Origin: Clytia hemisphaerica
Lineage: Eukaryota > Cnidaria > Hydrozoa > Leptothecata > Clytiidae
DNA length: 64,000 bases
Assembly (NCBI GenBank): GCA_902728285.1
Contig: CACVBU010000525.1
Span: 248,001-312,000 of the forward strand
Direction: 5' to 3'
The position numbers were made by a program, and so were the translations under genes. Below are positions 1-12,298 of the stretch, in pieces. Each line of letters begins with the position of its first letter. The first letter of the stretch is position 1. The notes under the pieces are model-generated. The model was given only the letters and a program-made list of their open reading frames with translations, had not been told where the DNA came from and did no database searches.

Positions 1-86
1 ACTGTATTTGAACATGCAAATACTTTAATCACCCCCGTATCTGTGCTACAGAACTGAAGAGGCTAGCCAACCGGGGGAATGTTACT

Positions 87-405
87 ACAATCATGGTCGA
101 AATATATTGAGACTTTGGTGTATGTTCACGTTTTTTAGAATTTAAAGCTCGGGCGAGAATTGCTATTTTAGCACTTCCACTTTCTTTCATTGAATATTTC
201 GATTTTGAAAGGGTTCGGTGTTATATTTTAAGCCTTACCGGAACAAATTTGAGCTTTTAATTCTGAAATATTAAGTTACTCCGAGTTAAAATTCCACTTT
301 CCAACGGTAGTTTAACGTGCTTAAAAATCATTTGTGGTGTTTAAAATTTTGACGGGAAATCCCCTTTGTCTCAAATATTTTGTCCATGATTGTAGGGTTG
401 GAGAA
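87..405 (+). repeat. Dispersed repeat family A, copy 1
   Basis: This stretch reads in reverse complement at 39205-39522, with the same order of blocks (the TACAATCATGG end, the block around CATTGAATATTTCGATTTTG, and the block ending TTTGTCCAT). A third partial copy lies at 54846-54920. No open frame spans it. It is a non-coding dispersed repeat of unknown class; I did not find convincing terminal inverted repeats. Confidence 0.75.
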
Positions 406-551
406 TATCATGTGTCTGCGAACCGGACCTTCTTATCTAAGATAGAAAATTTTTGAAAGATTTCCTATCCTTTGAGAATTTTTTTTACTTTTGGTTATTT
501 TTGTCACCCTCAGAGAGACTTGCGAAGATAAAAAATACTATTTCCACACAA

Positions 552-1456
552 CAAAAATTCAAAATTTCACCAAAAAGTAACAAGTGTCACGCAACATATC
601 AAATACTCCCTAAAAATGAATAAAAAGTGTCGACCTGAAATATCAAAAGTTCATTAAAAGAGTGATTAAACAGTCGCCCAAACGCCGTTTCAAATATTCC
701 CCAAAAAGTGATAAGTGTCGCCCTAACGTATCAAAAATTCACCAAAAATGGATAAAAAGTGTCGCCCTAACGTATCAAAAATTCATCAAAAATGGACAAA
801 AAGTGTCGCCCTAACGTTTCAAAAATTCACTAAAAATGGATAAAAAGTGTCACCCAAAAGTTTCAAAAATTCACTAAAAAGGATAAAAAATGTCACCCTA
901 ACGTTTCAAAAATTCACTAAAAATTGACAAAAAGTGTTGCCCTAACGTATCATAAATTCACCGAAAATGATTAAAAAGTGTCACCCAAACATTTCAAAAA
1001 TTCACTAAAATGGATAAAAAGTGTCACCCCAACGTATCATAAATTCACCGAAAATGGATAAAAAGTGTCACCCTAATGTTTCAAAAATTCACTAAAAATG
1101 GATAAAAAGTGTTGCCCTAACTTATCAAAAATTCACCAAAAATGGATAAAAAGTGTCACCCTAACGTATCAAAAATTCACCAAAAATGGATAAAAAGTGT
1201 CGCCCTAACGTATAAAAATTCACCAAAAATGGATAAAAATTGTTGCCCTAACGTATCAAAAATTCACCAAAAATAGATAAAAAGTGTCACCCAAACGTTT
1301 CAAAAATTCATTTTAAAAGTGATTAAACCGTTGCCCAAAAGTTTCAAAAGTTCACTAAAAATAGTTAAAGAGTGTCTGTCGACTTAACGTTTCATAAATT
1401 CACCAAAAGTGGATAAAAAATGTCGCCCTAACGTATCAAAAATTTACTAAAAATTG
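552..1456. repeat. 44-bp minisatellite, about 20 copies
   Basis: A degenerate tandem array with a period of about 44 bp. Each unit contains AAAAAGTGTCGCCCTAACG followed by TATCAAAAATTCACCAAAAA. Units alternate between GTGTCGCCC and GTGTCACCC and between TATC and TTTC, and the outer units at both ends are more diverged. There is no spacer and no conserved frame, so this is a classical minisatellite. It starts about 150 bp after the family A repeat. Confidence 0.9.
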
Positions 1457-2280
1457 CTTATATTTTTCATTTTGATGACAACAGGAAGTTTCGTGTTTTT
1501 TTTTAATGTCAAAAAATAAATCTAATAATTAGCCATTTGGCTCTAAATATTTCCCTCTCTCTCTTTGACGTCAGCGATTGGTCCCTTGGATCACAAGAAC
1601 CCAAAAACTGAATTAAGATTATTTGAACCAATCCTGACTTTTACTTTTTTTACGTGAATGAAATATCAAATATTTCTCTGTAATATTTTTTGAAATCATA
1701 TTCCTGAAAATATGAAATATCTAAACGCGAAAGAGATTCTTAAATATGCTAAGTCTAAATATGTTGGGAACGCAAAACATCTGTTCTTTAATGTACAATT
1801 TAAATGCAAACGTAATTGAAAATTTCAATTTTGAATTTACGGTTTTTGTTCAAGAAATTTCAAGTTCTCTAACATATATATTTAAATCAGAACATTTAAT
1901 TCAAATTTTTATTACCCTTTTATAGTTTTTATCATTTATCCGTATTCCGTGTGTTTCCTTAAGCCTGGCGTGACTGCAACGTCGTGCTATAGTCCCTGTG
2001 TCGTTTTGGTTTTTTTGCCTAAATACCCCTGGGCCACCTGCCTACTGGAAAAAATTAACTCACAAATTGTCCCTGTAAGAAAAATGCATAAAATTACGTC
2101 CCTAATTTAAAAGCTGCCCTGAACTCTCATTACAATAGGCTTTACATCCATTTATGTACTTTCTTTTTGATGCTCATTGGTCAATAAAATCTCATCAGAT
2201 CAATGAGACAAGATAACAGCTTTGATAGCTAAAATAGACATTTGCCAGTACCATCAACCTGAATATAGTTACGATAAAAA
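1457..2280. other. No gene or repeat recognised
   Basis: AT-rich sequence with stop codons in all frames. It holds a (CT)n-like run near 1553 followed by a TGACGTCA-like site near 1567. Nothing else can be supported. Confidence 0.5.
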
Positions 2281-2532
2281 ATACCCCTGGGGGTGCTAGG
2301 GTTGCAAGCTGACAAAGGGGGGGGGTGCCGCCCGACACTTTAGACCCTTGGACCATTACCGGGACTAAAAAGAAGACAACAAAGGGAAATTTTGTGAATT
2401 TTACGACCCTCAGTGGGACTGAAATTACATTTTCTGATTTTTCTGACCCTTAGCGGAACTATGGAAATCTAAAAAAGGTACCCTTAAGGGCGACACATAC
2501 CGTATCCTCCATTTGCCTAAGTACACCCGGAA
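2281..2532. repeat. Poly-G family B repeat, diverged copy
   Basis: It starts with ACCCCTGGGGGTGCTAGG, contains the iterated word ACCCTCAGTGGGACT or ACCCTTAGCGGAACT, and ends GCCTAAGTACACCCGG. The same order of words is found at 35060-35313. It is a diverged member of the element family that is clearest at 35970-36318. Confidence 0.65.
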
Positions 2533-3814
2533 TATAACCCAGTTACAAGCTGCAGCCAAAATTCTTTAAGTTTAACTTTCTTATTTACCAAAATGAGAAT
2601 AAAGGGACAAAGCCATTTCATTTTATCGGATTTAGTGTAACTGATTCCTTCAGCTCCTTAATTAAATTTACCGGCAGCCGAAAAAAATCGTTCATAAATA
2701 AAAGACATTTAGCTGGGCAATACTGAAAGAGTACGATATGATATTGACATATAGTCGTTACTTGTCTTGCGGGACCCACAGGTTATAAAAAACATTAGGG
2801 AAAAAAAAGCAGGGTTCCATTTCTGTAAAGTAATGTCAAATAGGATGAAAAAGAGGGAAGGAGCTAAAGAATTAATATTCTCAGTAAATTTAGCAAGAAA
2901 GGATTTTCCAATGGTGAAAGCACACCCTAATACGATGTCTTCGCTTGAAACTTGGGAATGCACCCTACACAATGTGTTTGGCGAAGCTCTAGGTAACCCA
3001 GATGCCAACCTGTTTATCTCCCTATCATGTCTGGGTAGCCTAGATACCTAACACGGTATCTTTTTGGCGGGTATTTCACCTCAGTGGGAAATTTTTACTT
3101 CTATTCCCAAATTGAAAAACTCTAGGAGGGTATATGGGAATTTTTACTTCTGTTTCCAAATTGAAAAACTCTAGGAGGGCATATGGGGTCCTGCCGTTAT
3201 CACAGTGAGATAAGAAGAAGTTCAGAAAAAGTGTGTCCATTCTTACGTCACAATCTTGAGTTTGTGATAAAATGAGCAAATATTTTTGTGGTTTAAACGG
3301 TTCCCTTTGACGACTAGAAAATCAACAAATTTTTTCAATACTATTCAATAATTTTTGAATGATATTCATTTAGAAGATTAAAATGTGGCGCAACTGAACA
3401 TAATACTTTACTAGTACTTTTTTCAAAAGGTTGGTTTGAAAATTGACCATAACCGAGGTTGTTTGAAGCTGAAAGAAATTTAATCTAAAGTGTAATAAGA
3501 ATTTGTTTTCATGGCGCTTGATTCTACAACCAGACCTTGATTATTTTGAACTAAAGACACCATTACAAAACCGCCAGTTGTATATAAGTAGCACGAATCC
3601 GTTAGTGGATGCCAGTAACCTAGACCTTGATCGGAGACATACACAGTATTTCAAAAAAGAAATTGTTTTTTCCCCGTCAAAACAAAGAAATCACTTGATT
3701 CAATCTGTCATTTCTAAGTTCGGAGTAAATATTCACTTTTTCTTGCTTGAGATTGGTTGAAGATTCCTTTTTAGCCCTTTCGGACTTTAAATTCAATGTT
3801 CTCTTTCTTACGCA
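2533..3814. other. Non-coding; contains a 49-bp tandem duplication
   Basis: The only structure I see is a two-copy direct repeat at about 3088-3186 (TTGAAAAACTCTAGGAGGG at the end of each unit). Open frames of 85-99 codons here have no recognisable product and no splice context, and overlapping frames on both strands are equally long. Confidence 0.5.
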
Positions 3815-4018
3815 ATACACTTTTTCGACCGTAGTCGCGCGGTCAGGCGTGTTCCACTTTATCATTTAATTTACCACCCTAGATTCGATCCAATCCTTTT
3901 TTACACTTTTTCCTTTTATCTTTAGGCGCGAAAAAAGACTGGGACGGTTTTGGGGTGGTAAAACGGACAAAAGAATACCAGCGTGGCAATAGGTGGCTAC
4001 GGTCGAAAAGGTGTATTC
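3815..4018. mobile_element. TIR element family N, copy 1
   Basis: A short non-autonomous inverted-repeat element. The left end is AATACACTTTTTCGACCGTA and the right end is TACGGTCGAAAAGGTGTATT. Related copies lie at 21315-21510, 33233-33440 and, truncated at its left end, 37796-37915. All share the interior GACTGGGACGGTTTTAGGG and a CGGCTACGG motif before the right end. About 200 bp long, no coding capacity. Confidence 0.85.
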
Positions 4019-5070
4019 TCTAAACCAGACTTTTCCTATGCTAATATACTAGGAATAATTCTTCCATCTCTTTTATCCAATACTTATCAGAAAACTCAAT
4101 TAATTTGGCTCTCCATTAATTAGCGCAAGTGATAATGAATTAGGTATGATTTCCGCTTTGATAAGTTTGTGTTATCGATAAAAATTATTAGATGATCAGA
4201 TCTGCTTGTCATTCTTCAATCAAATTACTTTAGTCTTAACTTGAACTTATCTGTATCAAGAACTGTATATTGCTGCCTCAGAAATGGCATTCAATGCTGG
4301 CAAATACTTTCGATGTTTAGTGTTCATGATTTAGCCAAACAAGGCTCCGGTCACAAAAATAAATTTAAAATCTTGCAGGAACGACCTAACTCCTAATCAG
4401 AATCCTCTCAAAGCAATGAAGTTTTTCTATTTCAAACCCTCAACAGTTTAAAACTTTCATACTCAAGTTGTTTGTTCAGACTAAAGTTCTTTTTCGATTA
4501 ATTTACAGTAAGAAAACGTCCGGAAATGAATTGGTTTTTGTCCCTGTTCCTGTCACACTAATGTAAATACTGTAAACGAACAAGAAGCCTAAGTGGCATG
4601 AAGGCCTAGTGACATACTAAAATCAAATGTTTGTTCGTAATGCGTACAATCCGTACAGAAAGCGCCGTTTCTACCAAAATAATTTGAATTTATAAAGCGC
4701 TGCTTCCTTAAAAACAGACATATAGTACCACAGGACAGCGACATTCTAAAGGCCTGATGCTGGACCAATTAGCCAAAGTCATCAAGGAATAAATAGTCTT
4801 ATGACTTACAGCTTAAGATGATTATCAGTAATGCATCCCCGGCTTTGAAGGTTTATTTTTCTAGATTTACGATCTCTTTGTTTATAAATCACAGATAAAA
4901 TATTTATCTAAAGTCATCACAGTAACGTTGAGTCAATTTAACGTCAGTTACGACAAACTTATTTAGAAGTTAGAACATTCGAATTCTAAAGCACTGAACA
5001 AAGAAAATTAGCGAAAAAATGGCAAAAATAGAGTTTTTTTGTGAGTGTGTTAATGCTTCCCTCCTTGTTA
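4019..5070. other. No gene or repeat recognised
   Basis: AT-rich sequence without an open frame above 60 codons or a recognisable repeat. Confidence 0.5.
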
Positions 5071-5071
5071 T

Positions 5072-5232
5072 ACAGTTAAATCTTGCTAGTTCGAAATCGA
5101 ACGGGAAGTCTAATTTGTTCGAATTACAGAAAGATTTGAATTATGGAATACATTTTATACTAATTTTCCCTTGACAGGGACAGAATTTATTCGAATTACA
5201 GAAAGATTCGGAATTGGGAAGAGCCCACTGTA
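5072..5232. repeat. Pogo/mariner-like family Q remnant
   Basis: It contains repeated ATTCGAATTACAGAAAGATT-type words (two copies, near 5120 and 5180) and an AGTTCGAAATCGAACGGG block. It ends in CCCACTGT, which resembles the CAGT-type end of other copies. Related sequence lies at 45925-46022, 52337-52509 and 41505-41575. Confidence 0.55.
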
Positions 5233-5470
5233 TTTCAATATTGGAAAAGCCACACAAAAAATGACCCTTTTTCCCTGTTAAAGAAAGTACACCTTTTGAA
5301 ATTTATTGATTTTACGGTTGACAGCTTTTACTTTTAGAGCCTGAAAAGGGGATCTTGATTAGCTAAACTTCCTCCAGCTCCAGGGAAAAAAACTAAATGT
5401 CCTTGTTTTTTGTAAGCTTTAGTGGAATTAAAATCAGTTTATTTATTTTTAAGACATCTAGCTACCGTGA

Positions 5471-5560
5471 AAAGCACAGCAGGTCGATATCATATATCGA
5501 CCTGTGCTGACCAATCTTTGAAAACTCAACCTCTGATACTCAAGGTAACACCTACCTGGA
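5471..5560 (-). mobile_element. Internally deleted family I element
   Basis: In reverse complement this 90-bp stretch joins the left end of family I (ACCTTGAGTATCAGAGGTT, then GAGTTTTCAAAG) directly to its right end (GTGCTTTTCACGGTA, with the TCGATATATGAT..CGACCTG block). The full family I copies at 13560 and 50544 have about 450 bp between these ends. The two termini are imperfect inverted repeats of the form TACCnTGAnnAnCAnAGG. Confidence 0.65.
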
Positions 5561-5565
5561 TTTAA

Positions 5566-6039
5566 AGTTCTAAAAAGAGACCTTAAGGGTGCCCGTATGT
5601 ACGTGTACCCCAGTTCACCTGAATGAACCTTCTAGATGATGCAATCACCGATTCTTAACAGAGAGCTCAAACTTCTGTTCTAAACGAACGTGGCCCTTCG
5701 TGGAAACAATTCCTCAGCTCCTGAGCTGAGTCAGCTGTCTTAAAGCTGTTGAATTTTTCAAAGCATGCCACGTAAAATATGTGTTATTGCTATTATTGTT
5801 ATTATTAAATGAGGGAGCTAAGATTATTTATATGGTTAGATGTCTGGGTCAAACATTAATAATAGTGGTCTGCATCATCATTTTACCTTTAAATATTTAC
5901 ACATCGCTGTAGTTAATTATCTCATCCCTGATTATCCCTTCTCTAAACGCATTTTAATTACTTAAGCAGCAATTTAACAACAAAATACTTAATAAAACCT
6001 CTTGTATATGATTTTTCTGTTTTTAGATTTTACTTGTCA
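5566..6039. other. Mostly unassigned
   Basis: A short piece around 5575-5605 resembles the right part of the poly-G family B (AGAGACCTTAAGGGTGCCC). The rest shows nothing recognisable. Confidence 0.35.
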
Positions 6040-6084
6040 TAACTAGGTGCTATTTTCATAAAAAAATCTGAAAGTGAAAGATGT

Positions 6085-6253
6085 AAGATAAACCTTGCCG
6101 GCAAATTTTTGCATTGAATTTCGAATGGGATGAAATCAAAGTCAATTTCCCGGTGGGCTGAAATTGTAGGGTATTTTGTCCACCGTGAACGAAATTTCGG
6201 CCAAATTTCTAAGTGGGGCTGGGGTCAAAGCGGGTCTGTGACACAGGGGTGTA
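6085..6253 (-). mobile_element. ACACCCC family C element, truncated
   Basis: It ends GTCTGTGACACAGGGGTGT, which is the reverse complement of the family C left end. Upstream it carries the family words (CCCGGTGGGCTGAAATTG, GTGGGGCTGGGGTC). The other terminus is missing. It reads in reverse relative to the full copy at 20027-20302. Confidence 0.75.
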
Positions 6254-6827
6254 GTTATGGAGACTCAACTTTAACCTAAAGCCTTTTAACTCACTTTAAT
6301 GTTTTCAAATGTTTTGAAGAATGTGATTCACATTAGTCAGGGAGCAGAGCACTAAAAAAGTCAAATACCACCTTTTGAAACTTTCAGGAAGATCAAGCGT
6401 GAACCTTAAAAAGGTCACAAAACCGTTTACTTGCTCTTCTGAATTTACTTAAGAAGTCCTGCACAAAATAAAATCCATTTCAAGGCTAATCCCAGGAGAG
6501 GACACATTTGACCCCCCTTGGTATCTCCAATAAAGCATTGCCCCTGCCAGCAGACTACTTTCTACAAGCTTTAAGTCTTAAACCTCCAATGACGCAAATG
6601 ATCATAAATAACAGCTTACTCCCTACTACTTCAAAATCTAATTTTAGAAATCTTAGTTTGAGAAAACTATACATAACACGTTTCTCAAGATTTAGGTTCA
6701 GCTGAGAACTTTTTAAGGCGATCAATCCTACCCCAAAACATCTAATTAAGGATGAAATCCAATTTAGAGGATCATTAGAATCTCATTAGTAAGCATAATA
6801 TGTGTTTACAAACATACGGATTAAAAC
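6254..6827. other. No gene or repeat recognised
   Basis: AT-rich. The open frame at 6508-6705 has no start or splice context and no recognisable product. Confidence 0.45.
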
Positions 6828-6992
6828 AATACAAGTTCTTTATTAGAACAAACTATATAAGAACATAAGGCTTCGATGGCCAAAATATTAGGAACATTTT
6901 TAGGCTGAAAACTCAAAAAGTTAAGAACATCTGAAGGCTCCAAAAGTTTTGGATGCTTCAAAGTTTTTTGGATGTATAAAAAACAAACGCAG
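6828..6992. mobile_element. ACACG family D element, truncated copy
   Basis: It contains the family D words in order: AAGTTCTTTATTAGAACAAA, then ATATAAGAACATAAGGCTTC, ATGGCCAAAATATTAGGAAC, AAGTTAAGAACATCTGAAGG and a degraded right end near 6980. The clearest full copies are at 14608-14853 and 42991-43237. Confidence 0.75.
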
Positions 6993-8185
6993 TATTGTTG
7001 GAAGATGGAGTCCAACGCAAGATTCTTTCCACAATGCTTCCTCCAAATCCTTGCTAGTTTTTAAAATATTTTTAATTGGCTTAAAACGGTTTTTCAAAAA
7101 TACCAATGTTATGTGTAGGCACACACAGATAATTACGATCCTCGCTTATTAGAGCTTTGAGTCTCATTAAAAATGGTACATCATTGGTGATCTCGAGTTC
7201 GTCTCCCAGGCCTTTCATCGCAGTTTTATCTTTGTTTTAGGTTTCTTACGCTTTCAAAGAAAATTACAGGAATATATTTATAAGTTCGTTTAAACCTTCT
7301 AATATTTAAGAGCCATTCTGAGTAACCAAGGAACTGACAACTGCAATTGGCAGTCTAACCACCTCTATAGGTTCTATCAAATGTTACTTTGATGTTCCAA
7401 GGTGCCTTTACTGGTACATTAAAAAAGAGAGTGGCATAAAGTACCCTCTCTTCTGGAATGGCCGTTCAGGTGTTTGACTCAGCGGACAAAAATGGGTGTT
7501 GACTTTAACATTAATTAGCTTAAAAAATGTTAATTATCTCATTTCTATTAATAGAAACTTTCTTAACTTGTACATGTCCGAGTCCTTCCGAAGTTGATTT
7601 CAAAATTCTTTGATAAGTTAGCAATTGCACCATTTTTGCATCAGCACTGTCTCCCAAAATATCTAAATACGTAACATTCTAAAAATACTCTATACAGCTA
7701 AATTTAGTTCGTTTTATTTATAATATAAGGAGGGACTTTATCTAAGCCAAAATTAATTTTGTGATAATATCTTAAGGAACACATTACCTATGAGACAGGA
7801 ATTCGTTAATGTCCGCCGAAGTCTTGTGAATTCCTTGCGACATGATAATTGGAATTATTAGATTGCAATACAATAGATAAGTCAATGTAATTGAATTGCT
7901 CTTATCAATACTCAAAATCAAGCTTGTCTCGAAATTGATATTCTACATCGATACGTACACCTCTTTCCACGGGATTGAATACATTAATCGTTAGGTTGCG
8001 TAATAAAATACTTCTCTATTAGGAAGCTGCTAGCCGTTCCAGTGTCGTCCAGAATGAATCTGCTGTAATTAGATTTTTCTCGCGTCGCTCGCTTTAAAAT
8101 CTGCCGTGTCACTTTCGATAATTTGAAAAACTTTGTTGTAAAAACACAGAAGTGAAATCAAAAGACATGACATGAAATCCAGAGG
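6993..8185. other. No gene or repeat recognised
   Basis: AT-rich. Open frames reach only about 67 codons, with comparable frames on the opposite strand. Nothing can be assigned. Confidence 0.45.
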
Positions 8186-8345
8186 TATTAGGTTTGCTAG
8201 GTGGTCCGAGTCCAAAATCAAAAATCGACCCCTTGAGAGAAATTTTGACGTTTTTGAGAGACCCTATGAGAGATTTTTTCAAATGGGTCACAGGGGTCTT
8301 TTCACACATAGGGAACAATAAAGCAGACATCTAAATAGAATGAAG
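8186..8345. repeat. Family B fragment
   Basis: It contains GTCCGAGTCCAAAATCAAAA, ATCGACCCCTTGAGAGA and two further GAGAGACCCTATGAGAG-type words. This matches the left half of the full family B element at 35970-36318 (GTCCGAGCCGAAAATC, ATCGACCCTTTGAGAGA). Confidence 0.6.
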
Positions 8346-8972
8346 GGGCGTACAGGGGTCATGAACACCTGAATACCGACGCATCTTTCTTGGATTACCG
8401 TCAAAAATGGCTGAAACTTTTATTTTCTCACCGAGTGACATGTTGAACATCGAAATATCGTGGCATTTTTTTATTCAAACACCAAAACACGGACGGAAAC
8501 AATATTATACGGGATATACAAGGTCAATAAAAACCGTATTGGTGGCGAGGCTTGCCGAGATAAAAACTCTTATCATCACGGCGTTAGACTGTACGCCCTT
8601 ACCGCCCTCCAATGGTTGTCTTTTGACCTAGCTTTCGAATTATTTCATCCGAGAATCAGACATAAGCTTGATAAAATGGTAAGATTAATCAAGGAATGTC
8701 TTGTTGATTAAAATGAACTTTTATTTTGATCATATCTTAATCTCTCAATGAGAAATATTGACGTACCTTTTCAGGAACGAAATAAGAATAACAGACTCCT
8801 TTAAGGGGTCGATTTTTCAAGCTTTCCATACATTTGTCTGAGACTCTAAGTGTAAAAATCCTATAAAAGTTGTCATTACTGGCATTTCCGTCAAGTCATT
8901 TACGTCTCTTATTCAATTCAATCTGATATATTCTATTACATTTCTTCACAGGACCTTTTCTCAACATTTTGA
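8346..8972. other. Unassigned; weak open frames only
   Basis: Two overlapping plus-strand frames (8407-8631 and 8460-8711) lie in slightly GC-richer sequence. Neither has a recognisable domain, and both cannot be real. I see no splice sites that rescue either one. Confidence 0.35.
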
Positions 8973-8973
8973 A

Positions 8974-9313
8974 ATACGTATTTTTGTCATAAGAAAATTC
9001 CAAAATTTTCAAAGGCTTTGCATGTTCTTAAAGTTTTCAGTTTAAGTCAATTTATTTCACCAATTGGTGAGTATTTTCCCAGCCGGCACACAACGTTATT
9101 TCAACGTCCATACAACGTTCACAACGTCCATATAACGTTAGAAGAACGTTAAAACAACGTTGTGTGCCAGCTGGGTTCGTCCATTTTCTTAAGAAATTGA
9201 GTGTTTTAGTTTATAGTCAGCGAAGCCTTAAAATGTTCTTGGTTTGTCCTTAATATTTTGGCCTTTGAGGTTTATGTTCTTATATAATTTGTTCTTATAC
9301 AAAATACGTGTAC
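8974..9313. mobile_element. Family D element with nested family E element
   Basis: The outer element has the degraded left end ACGTATTTTTGTCATAAGAA and the right end TTCTTATACAAAATACGTGT, with the family words ATGTTCTTAAAGTTTT and TTTGGCCTTTGAGGTTTATG. It is interrupted at 9079-9176 by a second inverted-repeat element. Confidence 0.75.
9079..9176. mobile_element. Family E foldback element, AACGTT-rich
   Basis: Ends are CCCAGCCGGCACACAACGTT and AACGTTGTGTGCCAGCTGGG, so 18 of 20 positions are inverted. The 98-bp body carries further AACGTT and ACAACGTCCATA words. It sits inside a family D copy. Partial relatives lie at 24627-24690 and, more diverged, 10903-10983. Confidence 0.85.
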
Positions 9314-11238
9314 ACTATGAATGGGGAACCATACCACGAAAGGTTTCTCAACTATATTTGAGTACTTCATACCTCTTGGGGTACGCCTCTAAATGAAAGG
9401 CTCCTTTGATTACCGTAGTGAATACTTCACTGACCATGTCATTTATTAAAAGCCATTTCGCAATGCTCATCAGCAGTAATGACCTTCTCATTCGTAAAAA
9501 AACATTAATAGCTCTGAAAAATCTATAGAGCTTTGTTTGAATGGACAAGGGAGTGATTTTCTCCCACATTCTTCGATAGAGTACGCTCTTTTCAAACTTG
9601 TCAATTCGGTAAGGCTAGTTTTAATATCCTTGTTTTTCTTTCCAGCTAATTGGGTTTTCTCTTTATGATACATATATGTTTAATTTCTTTTATTGAAACA
9701 GGGATGAAAGAGCGTAATATTACCCTAGGGTGATTAATTCCGCAATAAGTGCGAGCAACTATCCAGTTAAAACAAGGATATTATCAATATTAAACTATTT
9801 TTCTAATGTTCCAAGAACATATACATACCAAAATATTTAATGATTAAGAATCATGAGCATGATGATAGAAATGAACTGTAATCTTTTGTCCCATAGTGCC
9901 CTAAATTCGCCTAAATTTTCTTCCCAGAGTTTTAGCACAAAATTCAAAAAGCATTCATTTATGCTGATTCAGCATTGTGTAATGTTTTCATCCTGCTGTG
10001 TTTGATTTTCATAAGGACAACCTCTACTTATATGTCACCTAAGCAACTTTTAAGACAGTGATGTGTTAGGCCTTCCTATCAGAGGCTCGAGTCTTTAATA
10101 AAACGATCGTAAAAGACATTAAAAGATCATAATGCATCTGGCTTAATCCACTTTTTTATGACCTTTAAATAGTTATTTTATTAAGTTCAATCCTTAGGCC
10201 ACAAACAAAGGGAGCACAATTAATACAACTACTTAATCAATAGAAATGGATTCAACTACGTGACGGGGGTAAGGTAAGAGGAAACTTAAGGAATTTGATA
10301 AAAATGCATATTGAATAGTATTTTATTAGTGATTTATTTTAAGTTACCGGAAAGTATTTTTAACGTCAATAATTGTATTTTTAGATTTTTTCTTGACGGG
10401 TACTTAAGGTAAGGAAGCCCACCATAATTGTATATTATAGACTTAAGGATATAGTACTCTTTAGGACAGGGTGTATCTAACCAAATCCATCATACCTCAA
10501 AATTATCTGCACCTTTACTTAAGAGAAAGGGATTTTATCTACGCACTTGAAAATAGGAAACTGTTCAAGTTTGCACCATTGACAACTTTAAGAACTAACT
10601 GTAAAAAGGGTATTAACTTTCTCAGGGTTTAAAGGATAGTGGGCTCAAAAATAGATGTTCTGTCTTATATACATTAGTTCCTCTGATAGGTTCCTTAGTC
10701 CCTAGTGATTGAAAAACAAGTCTTTGGTCAACCAGAAACCGCTGAAGTGACTTTTATCAGGTTTTCATTATTTTGGATAAAATGTTTGTTTTATTGAGGT
10801 ATCCCTAAGCAGTACATAAATTAATAATAGAGAGTCTTGTTTATCCTTTTCCCATATAAGGAAAACACCGCTCTCCCTCTTAGACTATGTTATCCCTCAA
10901 TATCGACACACAACATTGACAGAACGTCTTTAACGTTCAAACTATGTTTCATATGGATGTTGATTCTTTGTCATCTGGGTTCTACGCACTTTATTCAAGA
11001 TTTTACATAGCGTGAAATAAAATCTTTATGTTGCTGTTATGTCCCTAAGATATATTGCAGGTATTAGCAGTTTTAAGTTGAATATACTATTCATGGTATA
11101 ATATATAATTCATTTGGATTCCAGCCTGTTTCATTGATGTTCATTTTTAACCACAACTTCAAACCACATTTTTCTACTTTTAAGTGAATACACGTTTTAA
11201 ATTCCCAAGATTCAAACTATTATTTTCTGATTACCCTT
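9314..11238. other. Non-coding; one diverged family E relative
   Basis: A degraded family E relative lies at about 10903-10983 (CGACACACAACATTGACAG .. TCATCTGGGTT). The rest is AT-rich with no recognised gene. Two overlapping minus-strand frames near 9348-9673 have no product I recognise. Confidence 0.45.
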
Positions 11239-11239
11239 T

Positions 11240-11530
11240 TTAAATAATTCTTTAGGTCTCGAAATAATGAAAACACACCCTTAACTCCGGAAATTTCAAA
11301 ATCAAGAAATCTCGAAATTTAGAAATCTCTGCGCTTAAAAAATTGTCCATCATATTTGCTCCACAACCAATGGGAAAATCGGCCAAAATATTGTTCCCTA
11401 CTGAAAATAAACAAACAAACCTATCCTCACTGCAAAGTATCATACTAGATTTCATTCCCCCTGAATTTTCTGACTTGAAAGCGAAAGAATTGAAATCCCC
11501 AATCATAAAAAACAAAGAGGGGGGAATTTA
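11240..11530. repeat. Family C' repeat, diverged copy
   Basis: The interior words match the repeat at 43455-43655 in order: GAAAATCGGCCAAAATATTG, AATAAACAAACAAACC, CACTGCAAAGTATC, TTTCATTCCCCCTGAATTTT and TTGAAATCCCC. The open frames on both strands here are by-products of the repeat. Confidence 0.6.
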
Positions 11531-12070
11531 GAACCTAGTGTCCAGTTGAAAAATTTTTATAAAACGACCCTGTCAGATACAATTTTGCGAATCTGCCAGA
11601 TATCTTTGGTGTAAACTGTAAAAAGGTGGTCTCGGTGGTTGATTTTACAAGAGTGACATCCCTACATGGACCTTAATATACTGCGAGTCCACAATATTGT
11701 TTTGGTCTTTTAGATCATGTATATAATTACTGACTTTCAAAAATAACAAAAATTTGAAAAAAAGCTCGTCTCCCTGTTAGTGTTTCAAATTGTTTTGCTC
11801 GGAAAGTCTAAAAAGAGCTGATAAGAAAAAAAAATTTGTCATTTATGTTCCTCGATTTTGAACTTCATGTTCTTATAAAATTGTTTATAAAATGAAAAGC
11901 GTCAATTTAATTTTTAACTACAGAAATTTTTCCCCTAAATCTAATTTACAACAAAAGTAAGCGAATCGGCATCAAATATGGGAAAGGGGAAAGATTGTAA
12001 AAAATTCAACGTTAATTATTGACGAGGCAGATATCATTGCGATCCTATGTAACTAATGACAACGTAATTA
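11531..12070. other. No gene or repeat recognised
   Basis: AT-rich sequence upstream of the secreted-protein gene at 12299. Nothing is recognisable. Confidence 0.4.
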
Positions 12071-12074
12071 TTAG

Positions 12075-12105
12075 CCAATAGAAATCACTTGATTCATTAT
12101 AAAAA
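12075..12105 (+). promoter_or_regulatory. CCAAT and TATA core promoter
   Basis: A CCAAT box at 12075-12079 is followed by TATAAAAA at 12098-12105. Transcription would then start near 12130, giving a 5' leader of about 170 nt for the gene whose ATG is at 12299. Inferred from position and consensus only. Confidence 0.6.
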
Positions 12106-12298
12106 GAATAAAAAGAGGATATTTTGTCAAATGTACTCACATGAGGTAAACATACATCACTGGAGAAAGACGAACTCAACAAAAATCATCAGATATTAAA
12201 TCATAGCTGAAGTTGACAGAAACTGTTACCGAGAAGAGATCTTCAGCTATCAACTCACAGACAAAGCAAGAGGATACTAAAGAAAGAAAACATTCAAA

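Noticed and set aside
552-1456. Regular repeat array that could be mistaken for a CRISPR array
   Set aside because: The units are directly adjacent and degenerate, with no unique spacers, in a eukaryotic setting with introns and SINEs. It is a minisatellite.
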